From assembly GCA_035578905.1 (NCBI GenBank), contig JAQJVL010000045.1, forward strand, positions 3,575,057-3,639,056: a stretch of 64,000 nucleotides of DNA. The letters run 5' to 3'. The translations under genes and the position numbers were made by a program. A model generated the notes under the pieces. That model made no database searches. It saw nothing but the letters and a program-made list of their open reading frames with translations, and had not been told where the DNA came from. Each line of letters begins with the position of its first letter. The stretch's first letter is position 1. Origin of the DNA: Stictocephala bisonia. Taxonomy: Eukaryota > Arthropoda > Insecta > Hemiptera > Membracidae. Positions 1 through 11,705 of this stretch are shown piece after piece.

Positions 1-182
1 GTTTTATTTCTTTAAATAAGTTTTCTTTATTTTTAAATATGTATGTAATAACTGTTATTAGATAAAGTTGAGAAATATTGAGCACTTTAAATTCTTCAAT
101 GATTATGTCTGTGGGGAAACGTGAGTTTTTCTAGGCAGCTTTAATTATTTATAGAAATCTGAAACATTTCTAATGCTTCGGT

Positions 183-1890
183 AACACCCGCTCCAAGCCA
201 GATTACCATACTGCAACAACGATTAAATGTGAGCATAATAAACAATTTTTATCAAATCAGGTGAAAGTACTTTACTAAGTGAAGAAAAAAATTATAAATG
301 AATTTCCAAAGTCTGCTATTTAAGTATGATACATGAACATTCCACTTCAAGCGGTTGTCAAAAATTACCCCTAAATAATTATATTCAGATACAGTCTGAA
401 CGCATCCACACACTACACACCTCACACCCCTGCTGCCCACCACATGAATGCAAGCGCAGTTTCACATTGCCCGGATCACAGTCGGCTCTAATAGAAATTG
501 GCATACATTTTGTTTTTGATAAATTTATATATAACCAACTTTGATCATATCAACGCTTGACAGCGAGTAAGCCCATCTCCGCAAGACGGACAGCCTCCTT
601 CCAGCCGCTGCCTTGAAAAAGCAAAGCAGTATCATCTGCATAGTGAAAAATCTGCCCCCGTCTAAATTTAGGTGACCCAGGTTATTCACAAATATCAAAA
701 AAGTAGAGGGCCCAACGTACTACCCTGCAAAACTCCATAATCAATTTTCTTCCTAGTACTGTCTTTTCCGTTAATTGAAACGATTTGGTAACGATCGCTG
801 AGGTAACTGTTAAACCAATCAAATTCCGTTCACCTTACCCTAATATGATCAAGTTTCTTTAATAACAAACTTCTATCAACAGTGTATCAAAAGCGTTAAA
901 AATAACAGTATCAAAAAAATCGGTTTTTATTACGTTCAATTACATTATGAATACTTTTTATCAGCAAAAATAAATCATCATTAAAATTTTTGTCTTTCCT
1001 GAAACCAAACTGATTTTGAAAAAGAATGTTACATCTGATTAAATAATTTTCAAATTGTATTCTAATACTTTTTCTAATAATTTGGACATGATGATAGCCA
1101 ATGTGATAGGATTAAAGCTGACACATCGATCTTTTGGGCCCCCCTTGTATATTGTAATTACTTTCCCTACTTTAAAAGATTTGGGGAACACACAATTTTT
1201 AATTCTGTTGTTAATAATATGAAGATGAGGAACTTTAAGAAATTGAAAACAGGTTTTTAAAAACAGAGCCGGAATATTATTAATACCAGGAGCTGATCCT
1301 TCCTTAAGGCTATTTACAATTAGAGTTAATTCATTTTCAGTGACTGGCAGTAGTTGGAAGTTGGTATCCACCCGATATTCTTCATCATTCAGGACAGGCT
1401 CAGATACAGGAGGGACCATGCCGGCCACATTGGTCCTACACCCACATAATATTCACTGAGACTGTTTGCTACCCGTTTGATGTCCTCAACTTGTATGTCA
1501 TCCTTGCCCCGCAAAAACTGTTCAAATGGAAACTTATCTTTATTTTTCTTTATACCCATAAATTCAACAATGTTATTCCACAGAAAACGTTTGTTATTTT
1601 TTGACTGATTAATTTTATTACGATAGTAGATTTCTTTGGCTAATCTAATAGTTTTACTTAAAATATTTCGGTAATTTTTATAACGTGTCTTTAAAACATT
1701 ATTAAAGGTTGTTTTTCAAGCCGTCTATCGAATTTGTCTCTCGAATCGACCGAACCAATCCAGCTGTCATCCAGGGCTTGACTCGGCAGTTATTTGGTGA
1801 GAATCGTACTGTTTTATTTGACAGAGACAATATTTTTTGAACTTCCTCAATCAAAACAGAGCAACTAACATCAACAGTCGGGTGGGTATT
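183..1890 (-). mobile_element. Decayed non-LTR retrotransposon, reverse transcriptase region
   Basis: Read on the minus strand, scattered frames give an ordered reverse transcriptase. A pre-RT linker lies at about 1702-1880. The fingers region at 1039-1428 has 'SAPGINNIPALFLK' and 'SKLLEKVLE'. A 'NQFGFRKDKN' block lies near 1000-1030, 'TVDRSLLLKKLDH' near 850-890, '[14 protein letters not shown]' near 690-760 and the catalytic 'FHYADDTALLF' box near 610-650. The thumb segment 'YNYLGVIFDNRLKWNVHV' is near 310-385. Frames change several times and stops interrupt it, so it is dead. The pattern is that of Jockey/CR1-type ORF2; I do not assign a clade. The upstream end is cut by the MITE that starts at about 1893. 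It has no function now beyond being a relic. Confidence 0.85.
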
Positions 1891-1892
1891 AA

Positions 1893-2487
1893 GGTAGTGC
1901 GATTGCCCCATTTAATTATTTCTCGAGTTTATAATAAAAATTAGTTAATCTACACTCACTTGAGACAGGAGAAATACAAAAAAATCTTTTTTAACTACTA
2001 CATTAGAACTTTTGGCCTTATTAAGTGGTTAATTTAGCTGCTTTTAAATCAACTAGAAGACAAAAAAGTCCAAAGTACACATTTAATTTTCTGTAACTAC
2101 GTTTTTACACATAACTGAAGGGATTAAGATGTTTTTCATTTTTTTAAATGTAAAAATATTTATAATTTTAAAGGTAAAAAGGGTTTTTTAAGATGTTTTA
2201 TTTTGTTAATGCATAGATATTTTTACATTAAAATAAATTTAAAACATCCTAAAATCCCTTCAGTCAGGTGTAAAATAGTTATAAATTTAAATTTGTACTT
2301 TGAACGGTTTTGTCTTCTAGTTTATTTAAAATCAGCTAAATTCACCACTTCATAAGGCCACAAGTTTGAATGTAGTGGTTAAAAAAAAGTTTTTTGTATT
2401 TTTCCTGTCTCAAGGGAAGGTACATTAACTAATTTTGATCATAACATTGGGAAATAATTAACTCACTGAAAACCGATTGCACCACTA
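1893..2487. mobile_element. Long-TIR foldback MITE, family 1, copy 1
   Basis: About 0.6 kb with inverted arms of some 250 bp. The left arm has 'TTGAGACAGGA', 'ACTACTACATTAGAAC' and 'AAGTGGTTAATTTAGCTG'. The right arm returns them in reverse order and complement ('CAGCTAAATTCACCACTT', 'CCTGTCTCAA'). The outer ends approach 'GTGCAATCGG'. No coding capacity. A second copy with the same arms is at 13332-13905. It sits directly against the LINE relic to its left and against minisatellite units to its right. Confidence 0.8.
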
Positions 2488-2497
2488 TAACAGCTCT

Positions 2498-2583
2498 TCA
2501 ACGTACAGTGGTATTTACAACCCGTCCGCCCATACACGTACAGTGGTAATGACTCACTCTTACACGTACAGTAGTATTGATAT
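2498..2583. repeat. Short block of the dispersed 35-bp minisatellite
   Basis: Two to three diverged units with the signature 'CACGTACAGTGGTA' and 'CCGCCCATACACG'. The same unit forms the large array at 18668-19478. The block begins about 11 bp after the right end of the family-1 MITE. Confidence 0.75.
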
Positions 2584-4655
2584 CCGTTAAATTTTTGGGC
2601 ATTGTAACCGATAATGTTAATCGCTTGGTGAATTAAAATGTTTGTGGTATTGTTAATTATAGTACATTTACTTTGGAGAACGTTGATTGTTTAATGATTT
2701 GAACGATTCCAATACAAACACTTGAAATATTTTTACTTTCGAAAATATTATTAACTGTCATTTTAAAATTGTAGTAATAGAGGTTACTTAAAATATATCT
2801 GCTGGATAATGTTGGCTACTTAGTGTATTAAAAAGTTTGCAATACAAGTTTTTTTTTTAATAATAAACAAGCAATATGGATTGAACGTTAAGCATTTATT
2901 AAATAGTTTGTCCAAATTAAAAGTGGTAAAATTAGGAAATAAACAAAAGTTTTAAGGGACTATCAGTGGAGCTATGTTTTATATTGATATGAGAGAATTA
3001 ACGTAGGTTTGACGTACAATAGGTATCGATAAATGGAAACAAATATGTTAGGAGAATTTCCAACCAATCATGCTCTTTAAATGTATTCGATAATAATGAA
3101 AGTAAAACATGTATAGACGCTGTTTAAATTTCAGTAAGGAAAATGCTCAAAAGATTTCTACTTACTTAATGAAATTTAATTACTGAATCTATAGTACGGA
3201 GTTTAACAACTTCATGTACGAACTTTCCGTTAAAGCACTTACTTTTCACGTTATCATTAAAGCAAATTAGTTAAAAAAAAAATACTGGTTTAAGAATACT
3301 TACTAATAAAAAGAACATATTATTTGTGACTAGTTTGAACCTTGTACATCTGAGTCCCTTTAACCTTTACTGTACACTAAGCCCTCAGGTCATATTAAAG
3401 CGATATTAACTGAGCTTTACTGTTAATAACTTTATAAAAAGTTCGTTTAACATTTAAAAAAATTAATAATTTAAATAACTAAATATTTTATAATATGTGG
3501 TAATATTTACTTTATGAATCTATCATGTATGTAAAACAAATAGCTATTGACAATAATTTACTAATTGCATGCTGCAAACACTCCATGGTGTTTCTATGAT
3601 GTTCTAGATATTTTATAACTTAGTATATCTTAATATGGAAAGATTAGATATTATATGTATATATATATGTGTAGCGATACATTTCTCGTTGAGTTGTTTT
3701 CCACTGGTATATTATAAGAAGGAATTGTTGATAAAATTACAAGACATTTTTGTATTGTTTTTGTTGGGTGAGTAGTTACTGTAACAATAGGACAAGGTAT
3801 GACATGGTAATTAGAATTACCATATAAGTATGGTTTTTTAGGTTGTTCAATTAAGCTGATAGTAAACATATTTAATATCATACCGTGACCAAAGGAAGAA
3901 AGTTACTGGTGGAGGGATTACGCTTCGGCCATATTTTGAGTGAAAATATTCTATTTTAATACGTTGTGAAAATGTTAAATATAATAAAAATGCATAATAA
4001 AATCTATTTAAATTATGAATAAACACGTTTTTATTATATTATATTTAACTTATTTTTTATGCATATCAATCAAATTTATATTCATATATATAATAAAAGG
4101 CACGAATTATAATTCATACTAAGTAATTCTTCATATTTATTAGAGTAGAATTGGGAATCGAAGTAGTGGAAAAATGTTCATTTTAAACCACAGTTAGTCA
4201 AACATTTTGCGTACTATACATAAAAAATAAAAGCTCCTTATAATAATGTTAATAACGTCATTAATTTTCTGCTAATGTCCGAAAGGAATAGTTTTGTTAA
4301 TTTATTTATTCATATTAAGAATAAGAAATTTTTATTTATCAATATAAACCTATTTTCAATATTAAGCGGTGTCTTCTCAAGCTACTATTTATCGCTGTAA
4401 ATGACTATACTCGGTTTCTCCACTCGTTTACTGTTGAGACTCTACCGTTGGTATTTACAAAAAGAATGATTCTCTGGCATCTCCAGTCGGCAGTCAGTCA
4501 GTCAGTCAGGCTCAGGCAGAAAATACGGTTCATCACTAAGGCAACACGTGAACACCTATGAGTTCGTCTAGAGCCTACGTCACATCAGCAGTTTATGGAG
4601 CTTCACTCCAACTCACGCTGAATGGAATATAGAGCGACAATTTACTGATCATCGT
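2584..4655. other. AT-rich intergenic DNA without recognised features
   Basis: I see no supported gene. The only open frame of note, at 3651-3881 on the minus strand, has low-complexity composition ending in an Ile-Tyr repeat from a (TA)n tract and matches nothing I recognise. Confidence 0.5.
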
Positions 4656-4659
4656 GTCC

Positions 4660-4710
4660 ACCACCATATATATATATATTTATATTTATATATATATATA
4701 TATATATATC
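4660..4710. repeat. (TA)n microsatellite
   Basis: Near-uninterrupted TA dinucleotides with two short TTTA breaks. Confidence 0.9.
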
Positions 4711-4982
4711 ACTGCAACCCAAAATTAAGCTTCATTTTACTGTTTACTGCCAGCGACAGATTGTAGCCCGCGTGGCCGCAGCCTAAGTCAATATAAAGCT
4801 GTTTTATTACAATTTGTTGCTGATTTTTCTACTCCAATACTAGTACTGTCTGCATTAAATTTACCATGTAATAGGGACTGAAATAGAAGATGAATATCTT
4901 AAAAAATACGAATGTTTGTAAAGTTCATAAACTGATAACACTTTCATGTTTCAAGGTGCAGGAAGTGTAGTAAAGAGAAAGA

Positions 4983-5258
4983 ATGTTTGACGGCGGACCT
5001 ACGGATGGCGCTGGAGGGTGGAATATGGCACCTGGAGAAGCACAGATGGGTCCAGAAGATCCAAGACTTACTCACTATGGGCACCCAAGAGGACGGCCTG
5101 CGCCTGGAGAGGATCCTAGAGGATGGCCCTCAGGCAGGGAAGATCCTAGAGGTTGGCCTGTATGGAGGGGAGAACCGAGAGGGTATCAGTTCAACAGAGA
5201 GCCGTCTAGGGGAGGAATGATGTTTGACGGCCCTGGCCGGGATAGGTTCATGCAATAA
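4983..5258 (+). CDS. Unrecognised 91-aa Gly/Pro/Arg-rich protein
   Basis: I do not recognise this protein. It opens with 'MFDGGPTDGAGGW' and carries three spaced copies of a 'G/R-E-D/E-PRG' motif (about residues 42-67: 'GEDPRGWPSG', 'REDPRGWPVW', 'GEPRGY'). It closes with a near copy of its start, 'MMFDGPGRDRF'. In-frame TAG and TAA codons lie 12 and 9 bases before the ATG, so this ATG is the true first codon of the frame. A candidate splice acceptor ('GTGCAG', 4956-4961) lies upstream, so a 5' non-coding exon is possible. The stop codon is embedded in a polyadenylation signal. There is no signal peptide or membrane segment. GC content is far above the flanks, which supports coding. The 280-aa ORF at 9969 shares the 'GEDPRG' motif, so the two may be related. 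Function unknown. Confidence 0.6.
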   Translation: MFDGGPTDGAGGWNMAPGEAQMGPEDPRLTHYGHPRGRPAPGEDPRGWPSGREDPRGWPVWRGEPRGYQFNREPSRGGMMFDGPGRDRFMQ

Positions 5259-5267
5259 AAGAATAAA
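5254..5267 (+). terminator. Tandem AATAAA polyadenylation signals
   Basis: AATAAA at 5254-5259 overlaps the TAA stop of the 91-aa ORF, and a second copy follows at 5262-5267. This marks the 3' end of that transcript. Confidence 0.6.
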
Positions 5268-5269
5268 AA

Positions 5270-6257
5270 CAGGATATTAAATAAAAACATTTACGTAAAA
5301 GGATAACAAATACAACAAATACTAGGGGAATTACGCTAATTTTCGTATATCATGCGGAAAAATGACAGTCAAAAAAAAACCAAAAATACCATCCTTAAAA
5401 AGACTATCAGTGGAAACATGTTCTGTATTGTCTGCTACTAATTAAAGCTGGTTAATAAACTCAATGTCTAGATTTTCAAATTAATTGATTTATTATTATT
5501 ATTTTTGTCGTAAATAATCAGTAGCTATCGTATTTATATTCAGTAAAATTACAATGACACACCTCAATTTACTTCAAAGCATTAATTTATCCTTCTTGAT
5601 TTTCTTTGTTTTTTATTTGATTTTTTTAAGTTGTCACTTATGCATCCTTTAAATTATGTCATATTTATATTTTTAGTAGTGATTATACTACACTAAACCA
5701 AATTAATGATGTGATTTAATGAATTTAAAACTAAAAACATTACGTTGTAGTATAGAATAACTGATTTGTTTTTGAGTGTTTTGTTGTTGTGTATTTCCTT
5801 ATTATACCTAAATGATACTGGGTTTCAAATAGACTATTGACTAACCAATTAATTGTGTGAGTGGGTTTTAAAATTATATATATATACATAAGATGTATCT
5901 GTGACCGATGATGTAATATAATATAAATAAGAGTTGATGTAGTGTTGACATTTCTTAATATTCCCCTAAATAGATATGTTGTTTTGTGAGTTTTTTTTAT
6001 TTTGTACCACCAATAACATTGAAGTATTATCTCGTGAGTTATTTTAGTTGTAAAAATCATTGTTAATCTTGTAATGGCCCATATTTAAGAAGCAGGGGTA
6101 TTATTTTCATATTTTTATACAGTATTAATACAAGTTTCACTTAATTATGGCCTATAGTTTAGTCTATAGCGAAAGGTCTTCTTGGATTGGAAGAACAGCT
6201 TCTTAATAAATTTGTTTTCCTCATTGATAGAATCTCATAGAATGTAATGATAAACTG

Positions 6258-6299
<42 letters not shown>

Positions 6300-6770
6300 T
6301 TGAGGTTATTATAAAAATATTGATGTAAAATTACTTACTATAACAACATTAATATTATAACTAAACGTTTGTCAAAATATAGAATTAAATGAATATACAA
6401 CTAAATAGTTACACATTTGAATAAGTTGATAGTTGAACGACATGCCTGTCCTCAATACCTGAAAGTAGAGAAAAAATTATAGTATCTTTATTATATTATC
6501 TAAGAAACAGTCTAATTTTTGACAACCTGTGTGGAAACCTGATGCACATAATTTTGTCTTCCTATATGGAAAGATTTAAACTAAGAAATTTGGACGTTTG
6601 GCATGGTTTTCAGCTTTTATTTAGGCACAATTTACAATATAAAAGATAGATAAATTTATAAAACTGACCTAACATCGATACATGTTAAAATTATCCAATT
6701 TAAGGTATTGTCCAAATTATGCAGATTATTAAAGACATCTCCCTAGCACATTTTTTTTTTATTATTTTTT
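5270..6770. other. AT-rich intergenic DNA
   Basis: No gene is supported. It contains a (TA)n tract at 6258-6299. The 106-aa minus-strand frame at 5740-6060 is Thr/Ile/Tyr-rich with no domain I recognise, and is probably chance. Confidence 0.5.
6258..6299. repeat. (TA)n microsatellite
   Basis: About 20 uninterrupted TA units. Confidence 0.9.
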
Positions 6771-6781
6771 TTTTTTCTTGT

Positions 6782-7194
6782 CAGGAATCCCTCCCAGAAG
6801 TTAACAAAGTCACTTCTTGGGTTGAGTAAACCGCATGTTAAGTTGGTGGTGGGACTCATCACCGGTCACGGCAAATTCCGGAGGCATCTAAGAACAGTGG
6901 GACTCTACGGAGGATCCCATCTGTCGCCTCTGTGGGGAGGACGAAGAGTCGGCAGAACACATTGTCCTGGAGTGTGAGGCCCTTGGTGCCAGGAGAAGAG
7001 CACTTTTTGAAGGCTCACCTCTGGGACAGTTGGAAATTACTAATCTAGTGAAGAAGCTCCTTGACCTGGTCAAGGATTGCCAGCTATACGACGATTAGGC
7101 ACCGGGATTGGCACAAAAAGGCTTAGGCTTCGTTGCAAGGGTTGGCTGGACCAACTGCATATCCCCATATCAACTAACTAACTAACTAACTAGC
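6782..7194 (+). mobile_element. 3' end of a non-LTR retrotransposon (ORF2 C-terminus plus tail)
   Basis: The plus strand encodes the C-terminal end of a LINE ORF2. 'LVVGLITGHGKFRRHL' is the end of the RNase H-like/tether region. After a one-base frame change near 6905 comes 'EDPICRLCGEDEESAEH' followed by 'IVLECEALGARRRALF', the Cys/His knuckle typical of R1/I/Jockey-like ORF2 ends. The frame closes at the TAG at 7096-7098 and the element ends in a short (CTAA)n-type tail at about 7173-7194. It is 5'-truncated and frameshifted, so inactive. Confidence 0.85.
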
Positions 7195-8400
7195 ACATTT
7201 TGCTAATTGAGAGGAAATATGTTAATAATGCTTGGGTAAAATTAATGTATTTTTTAAATGGGAGTTACAGTAAATTTCGTTAAAAGCCGTAAATTATACA
7301 ATAAAGCCTTACGTTACTATGTATTTAAATTCTCCTATTACATAGACTGCAACAAATTGAATAATTATTTTATATATTTCCTCCAAACAGGCCTTGCCTT
7401 GGAGGTTTCATTTTCCAAAAACACAACCTTTATTTGCTGATCAAGTAAAAAACACTTTATTCTTACTTAACTTTTATCTAGTATTTTTGTGATAATCAGT
7501 GAATAAAATTCTGTTCAATACTGTATATTCTTTGGTCAGCCTGAGCACAAGGCATATGTTATGCCACAAAAATCTTAGTATTAGATATTATATTTATTGT
7601 ATTGTTTGTAAATTTGTAATTTTGTGTTCTTTGGAAAATAAAGATTATTATTATTATTATAATATAGTACAAATTTGGTGATAAGACGAAGAAAATTATA
7701 AAATATTAGTGCGTATTTGTGCAATGTAATATAACTAATATAAGCTATAATCCAAAATCAACAACAATAATAACTATAAAGTAAACAGAACAATTAATGA
7801 AAGATAAACTAAAATAATAAACAATTATTAATGATGCTGAGCTAAGGCACTCAATGATTAATGATTATTAATGAGCTAAGGCACTCAAATTAGTAAAAAA
7901 ATTACGAATGTGGGGGGGAGGAGAAGTACCAGAATAAATACAACACATTACAAATGGCATAAGTTTACAAAAGAATAATCAGGTACACATAATAAACAAT
8001 TCAACAACACAACAATATTTAAAGGCTTTAATCCATAACAATAATAAAAACAAATCTAAATAATGAAAGAGAAAGTAACAAAAACATAAACTCCACGATA
8101 TCAATAACAACTAACAATGATACAAATAATCAAGTTAAAGTAACGATTAAAAAACAAACGCAATTAAGTAACAATTTCCTAATCTTAGTGATAAACTACC
8201 AATTGATTACTAATAATAAAATTCATCAACCAGGGGTGAATTCCTAATCCTGTATGAACTGTATTTGACCATTTTTCTCTGAAATTAAAAATACATTTAT
8301 TAGAATTATTAAATTGTTTTATACTTAAGTGATTGTCACTTTTCACATTGTTTATATTTGTTTATTACATTGATTACACATTTAAAGCATGTTTATTTCC
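7195..8400. other. AT-rich DNA, possible LINE/SINE tail
   Basis: Mostly unrecognised. Around 7590-7660 the sequence 'GGAAAATAAAG' followed by (ATT)n resembles the 3' terminus of a non-LTR element on the plus strand. A short local duplication ('GAGCTAAGGCACTCAA') occurs at about 7840-7887. A G-run lies near 7912. Confidence 0.35.
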
Positions 8401-8427
8401 TTAACATTACTCTTCAGTTAACAATTG

Positions 8428-8668
8428 TGTTGCACTCGAGCCTTCGACACCTCGACTTTGGAACTCCGTCAACTATCAGCAGAACGGTTGTCGTCTGTCC
8501 GTCCCCAAACCACTGTGCGATTTGAACAGTCGTGGCAGCAGACTCTCCTTCCCCCCTCTTGACTACCAGGCAGCGCCAGTTATCAGTAGCTGACGCCCGC
8601 CTTTTGCAGTTAAACATAACTTCACTAGAAAACGTTTCACGCTTCATTTTTTTTACTATGTTTTTCAA
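8428..8668 (-). other. GC-rich island of unknown role, with an 84-codon frame
   Basis: This stretch is much richer in C and G than its surroundings and holds an open minus-strand frame (8414-8668) starting 'MKNIVKKMKRETFSSEVMF'. I recognise no domain. The composition change could mark an exon, a promoter or a transposon fragment. The sequence does not decide. Confidence 0.3.
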
Positions 8669-9235
8669 CCTTTAACATGCTTTATAGGTTAAGTGTGACT
8701 AGAGCTCACTGAGATAGAGTTGTTTTAACTATTTTGGTTTATTTAAAAAATATTTTTGAAATCGGAACAATACTTATTGGTATATAACAAATAAATCGAG
8801 ATATAAAATTAAAATCCAATCCGAGGGCGTTTTAACAAGATTTGAAAATTGTGTTCTACTAAAAAATTAAATTTTCATAAATAAAGCTGTAATATTTATT
8901 TGAATTTTACATTGGCCTTATGGAGAATCAAATCCAATATGGCGACAGATGTAGCAAACTCTTAATGCCATTGACTTTTTACGGTATGGTATAGCTCAAT
9001 TTGTATTTTTGATATTGCACTTTTAAACACGAGATCAATTAATTAAGTATGGGTTATTTTTTATATTCATGTAATTTCGGATTTTTACTGGAATCTCTTC
9101 TTGATGAAACGGATAAGCTGATACTATCATGTATTTAAGTTTAAATACAATATCCACGGTTTTTTAACGGATCGATTTTACAAATCGAATAGGTCGTATT
9201 CATCAGCTGTGAAGAGAAGATACTGTGCCTGAAGT

Positions 9236-9316
9236 ATGGTGGTATTGGCCCACCCACCCACAGGTACCCTTATGTTGGTATTGGTCCATCCACCCACAGG
9301 TACCCTTATAGAGGTA
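9236..9316. repeat. Two to three diverged units of the dispersed minisatellite
   Basis: Units of about 37 bp with 'GGTATTGG-CCA-CCACCCACAGGTACCCTTAT', clearly related to the 35-bp family (compare 'GGTATTGACCCACC') but with the 'CACGTACAG' part changed. Confidence 0.6.
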
Positions 9317-9968
9317 CTGACTTTGCTTAGTTTAAAGTCTCATATACGAACAATAATATTTTCGTTACAATATTTTGTTTGTGTAAGATTCAATATTGAT
9401 GCTTTGCTCAATTTAGTCAACTTTAACTTAATGATATTTGTATACCTCGATTCCTTATAAATCATGAAAGAGGATTATATGGTAAATCGGACACATACAT
9501 AATTTTGAATAAAACTAACCATTTTGATACTTTTCTTATAACCTGCTATTCAACTCGATTTTAACTACCTATTAAAAAAAATTAACCCCAAACAATATTT
9601 AACTGATTATTATGGTTGAACCGGTTGTACATCAACTTTCATTCAGCCAACTGATAGCAGAGGTACGTTTCACGCACTAATGAGTCTCTATTGATTAGAA
9701 ATGACTCGTTTTCAAATAGGAAAGTATGTGATGGGATTGATAAGTATGTTTGAATAGCCTACAGTCATATCTAAACAGATGTTTAGGGAAAATAACAAGC
9801 AATGTTTAAGTGATTCACGCATGTTGAAATACTAACTAATACTTAAGAGAAGTTTTAGGGCTTATGAACGTATGAGTGAAACAAGTGGAGTGGACTGTTT
9901 TGAAAAGACTTTTCAAATCCTAAGTCCAAGAATGTAGTGTCGATATAATATATTACAAAACAAATCAA

Positions 9969-10811
9969 ATGGATAGTGACGAATTTTGGAGAAACTCTAG
10001 TAGTAGTAAAACTAGTTGGCGATACAATGAAAGGCATGGAGAGCCAATGCACAGAGGCAGGAGAGGATCGTCAATGTACGAAGACCAAATAAGTAATAGG
10101 GACGAGTTTACAGAAACTAGAAGAAGTCCTAATCGTAGATACTATTCGGATGAAAATACATACTTTTACGATCCCGAAATGCGAGGTTCAGTAGCAAGAG
10201 ATAATAATGATCCAACTCTGGATAGCTATATTCCTGGAGGAAATCCCAAGAACAGAAATGACTGCCAAGTGGACACGGGATACAGAGATTTTGAAAATTA
10301 CCCTACTAAAATAAGAACATTTTCAATGAATAGAAGACGTAAAGGATCGTCCATGTATGAGAGCCATGATATAATAAGTAATAGAGGCGAGTTCACAGAA
10401 ACTAGAAGAAGTCCTAATCGTAGATACAATTCGGATGAAAATACACACTTTTACGATCCCGAAATGCGAGGTTCAGTAGCAAGAGATAATAATGATCCAA
10501 CTAGAGATAGCTTCATTGACCCAGGGCTTAGACCGGAACGACGGTACAGAAATTACCAAACAGATGTTACAGATGAAGACACAGCCAGAGAGCATGTGAA
10601 AGACAGAAGTTCAATTGGAATAGACCCGATGGGAAATCGTGTGGACGAAGAGTACTACAGGAGATGGATATACTCTGGGGAGGACCCGAGAGGGGTGTTT
10701 ATGGATGTCAACCATCCAAAGTACTGGAAAACGAGGGATGGGAAACTGCCGAATGACAGGGAAATTATATTGAATGAATTGCTTCCATCTCGAGATAGGC
10801 ACTCGCATTAA
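9969..10811 (+). CDS. Unrecognised 280-aa charged protein with a recent internal duplication
   Basis: I do not recognise a domain. The protein is rich in Arg, Asp, Glu, Asn, Ser and Tyr, and has no signal peptide or hydrophobic segment. Residues about 30-83 and 122-178 are near-identical copies ('TETRRSPNRRY', 'FYDPEMRGSVARDNNDPT'), 285 bp apart at the DNA level with only a few base differences, so the duplication is recent. The C-terminal part (about 225-265) is unique: 'RRWIYSGEDPRGVFMD' and 'HPKYWKTRDGKLP'. A TAA lies in frame upstream with no other ATG between, which supports this start. An 843-base open frame in AT-rich DNA is unlikely by chance. The 'GEDPRG' motif is shared with the ORF at 4983. 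Probably a lineage-specific gene or a terminal exon. Function unknown. Confidence 0.65.
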   Translation: MDSDEFWRNSSSSKTSWRYNERHGEPMHRGRRGSSMYEDQISNRDEFTETRRSPNRRYYSDENTYFYDPEMRGSVARDNNDPTLDSYIPGGNPKNRNDCQVDTGYRDFENYPTKIRTFSMNRRRKGSSMYESHDIISNRGEFTETRRSPNRRYNSDENTHFYDPEMRGSVARDNNDPTRDSFIDPGLRPERRYRNYQTDVTDEDTAREHVKDRSSIGIDPMGNRVDEEYYRRWIYSGEDPRGVFMDVNHPKYWKTRDGKLPNDREIILNELLPSRDRHSH

Positions 10812-11700
10812 TAGCACGTCAACAGTTCTTTTTGTAATATAGGTTTGTAATATTTTAATTTTGATATATTAATTTCAATTTAGATGGCATGATAGTATTC
10901 TTTCCAGTGTATCAAAATATTTATAAATCCTCGATAGCATAACTATTGTTTATACTTGAATTATATAAAAATTGGTTTATTATATTTATACAATATAAAT
11001 GTTGTGATTGTTATATTTCCCATATTTTTCTCTTTTTAGATAATCATGGGATCACTTTAGTCCTCTGGATTATATTTTGAAGTTGATTTACTCTCTTACT
11101 TTCCAGTATTCCTTGATTCTGTGGGATCTTGGTTATTTTTTTGCGTCTAAATATACCCTTACTGCTGTAGTTCTTTTATCTATCTTGGGCTTGAACCTTA
11201 TTTGTGTGTATTTTGTACTTTAATATGTTTATAGATTATTCTAACTGTAGTTGAATTTATGATTGAAACAGAGATACAGACTACGCACTATATGTTACAA
11301 ATGTCATACAGCAAGTAGTCTCTGAAGAAAAAAATGATAGAGAACATGTAGTTGGTTTTGGTTTAACGATCGTATATTTAAACTAATTCTAAAAAAGTCT
11401 TCTTTGTCGTACGCACATTAAAAGAGAGGTAATATAAATATAATAGAAATCTTTTATAGAAAATTTGCTGTACAAATTATACACGTGTGACCGAGAGATC
11501 ACGGCAAAACAGTTAAATTAATAAAAGTAGGCAAATTAAACGTTTCACTGCGTTTTAAGAACTCATAGTTAACATTTATGTATTTATTACGTATATAAAT
11601 ACATTTTATTTCAATAATAAAACTGAAATCTCTCAGAAAAATGTGAAACTAGTTTCTTACATGAGTATTTATTTAATTTAGTTTGATTATTGTTTTACTC
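10812..11700. other. AT-rich DNA between the 280-aa ORF and the 52-bp satellite
   Basis: No further gene is supported. No AATAAA lies close to the stop codon at 10811; the first good one is several hundred bases on. Confidence 0.45.
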
Positions 11701-11705
11701 CTATT

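Noticed and set aside
6888..7073. 61-codon minus-strand frame
   Set aside because: Antisense of the LINE ORF2 C-terminus at 6782-7100.
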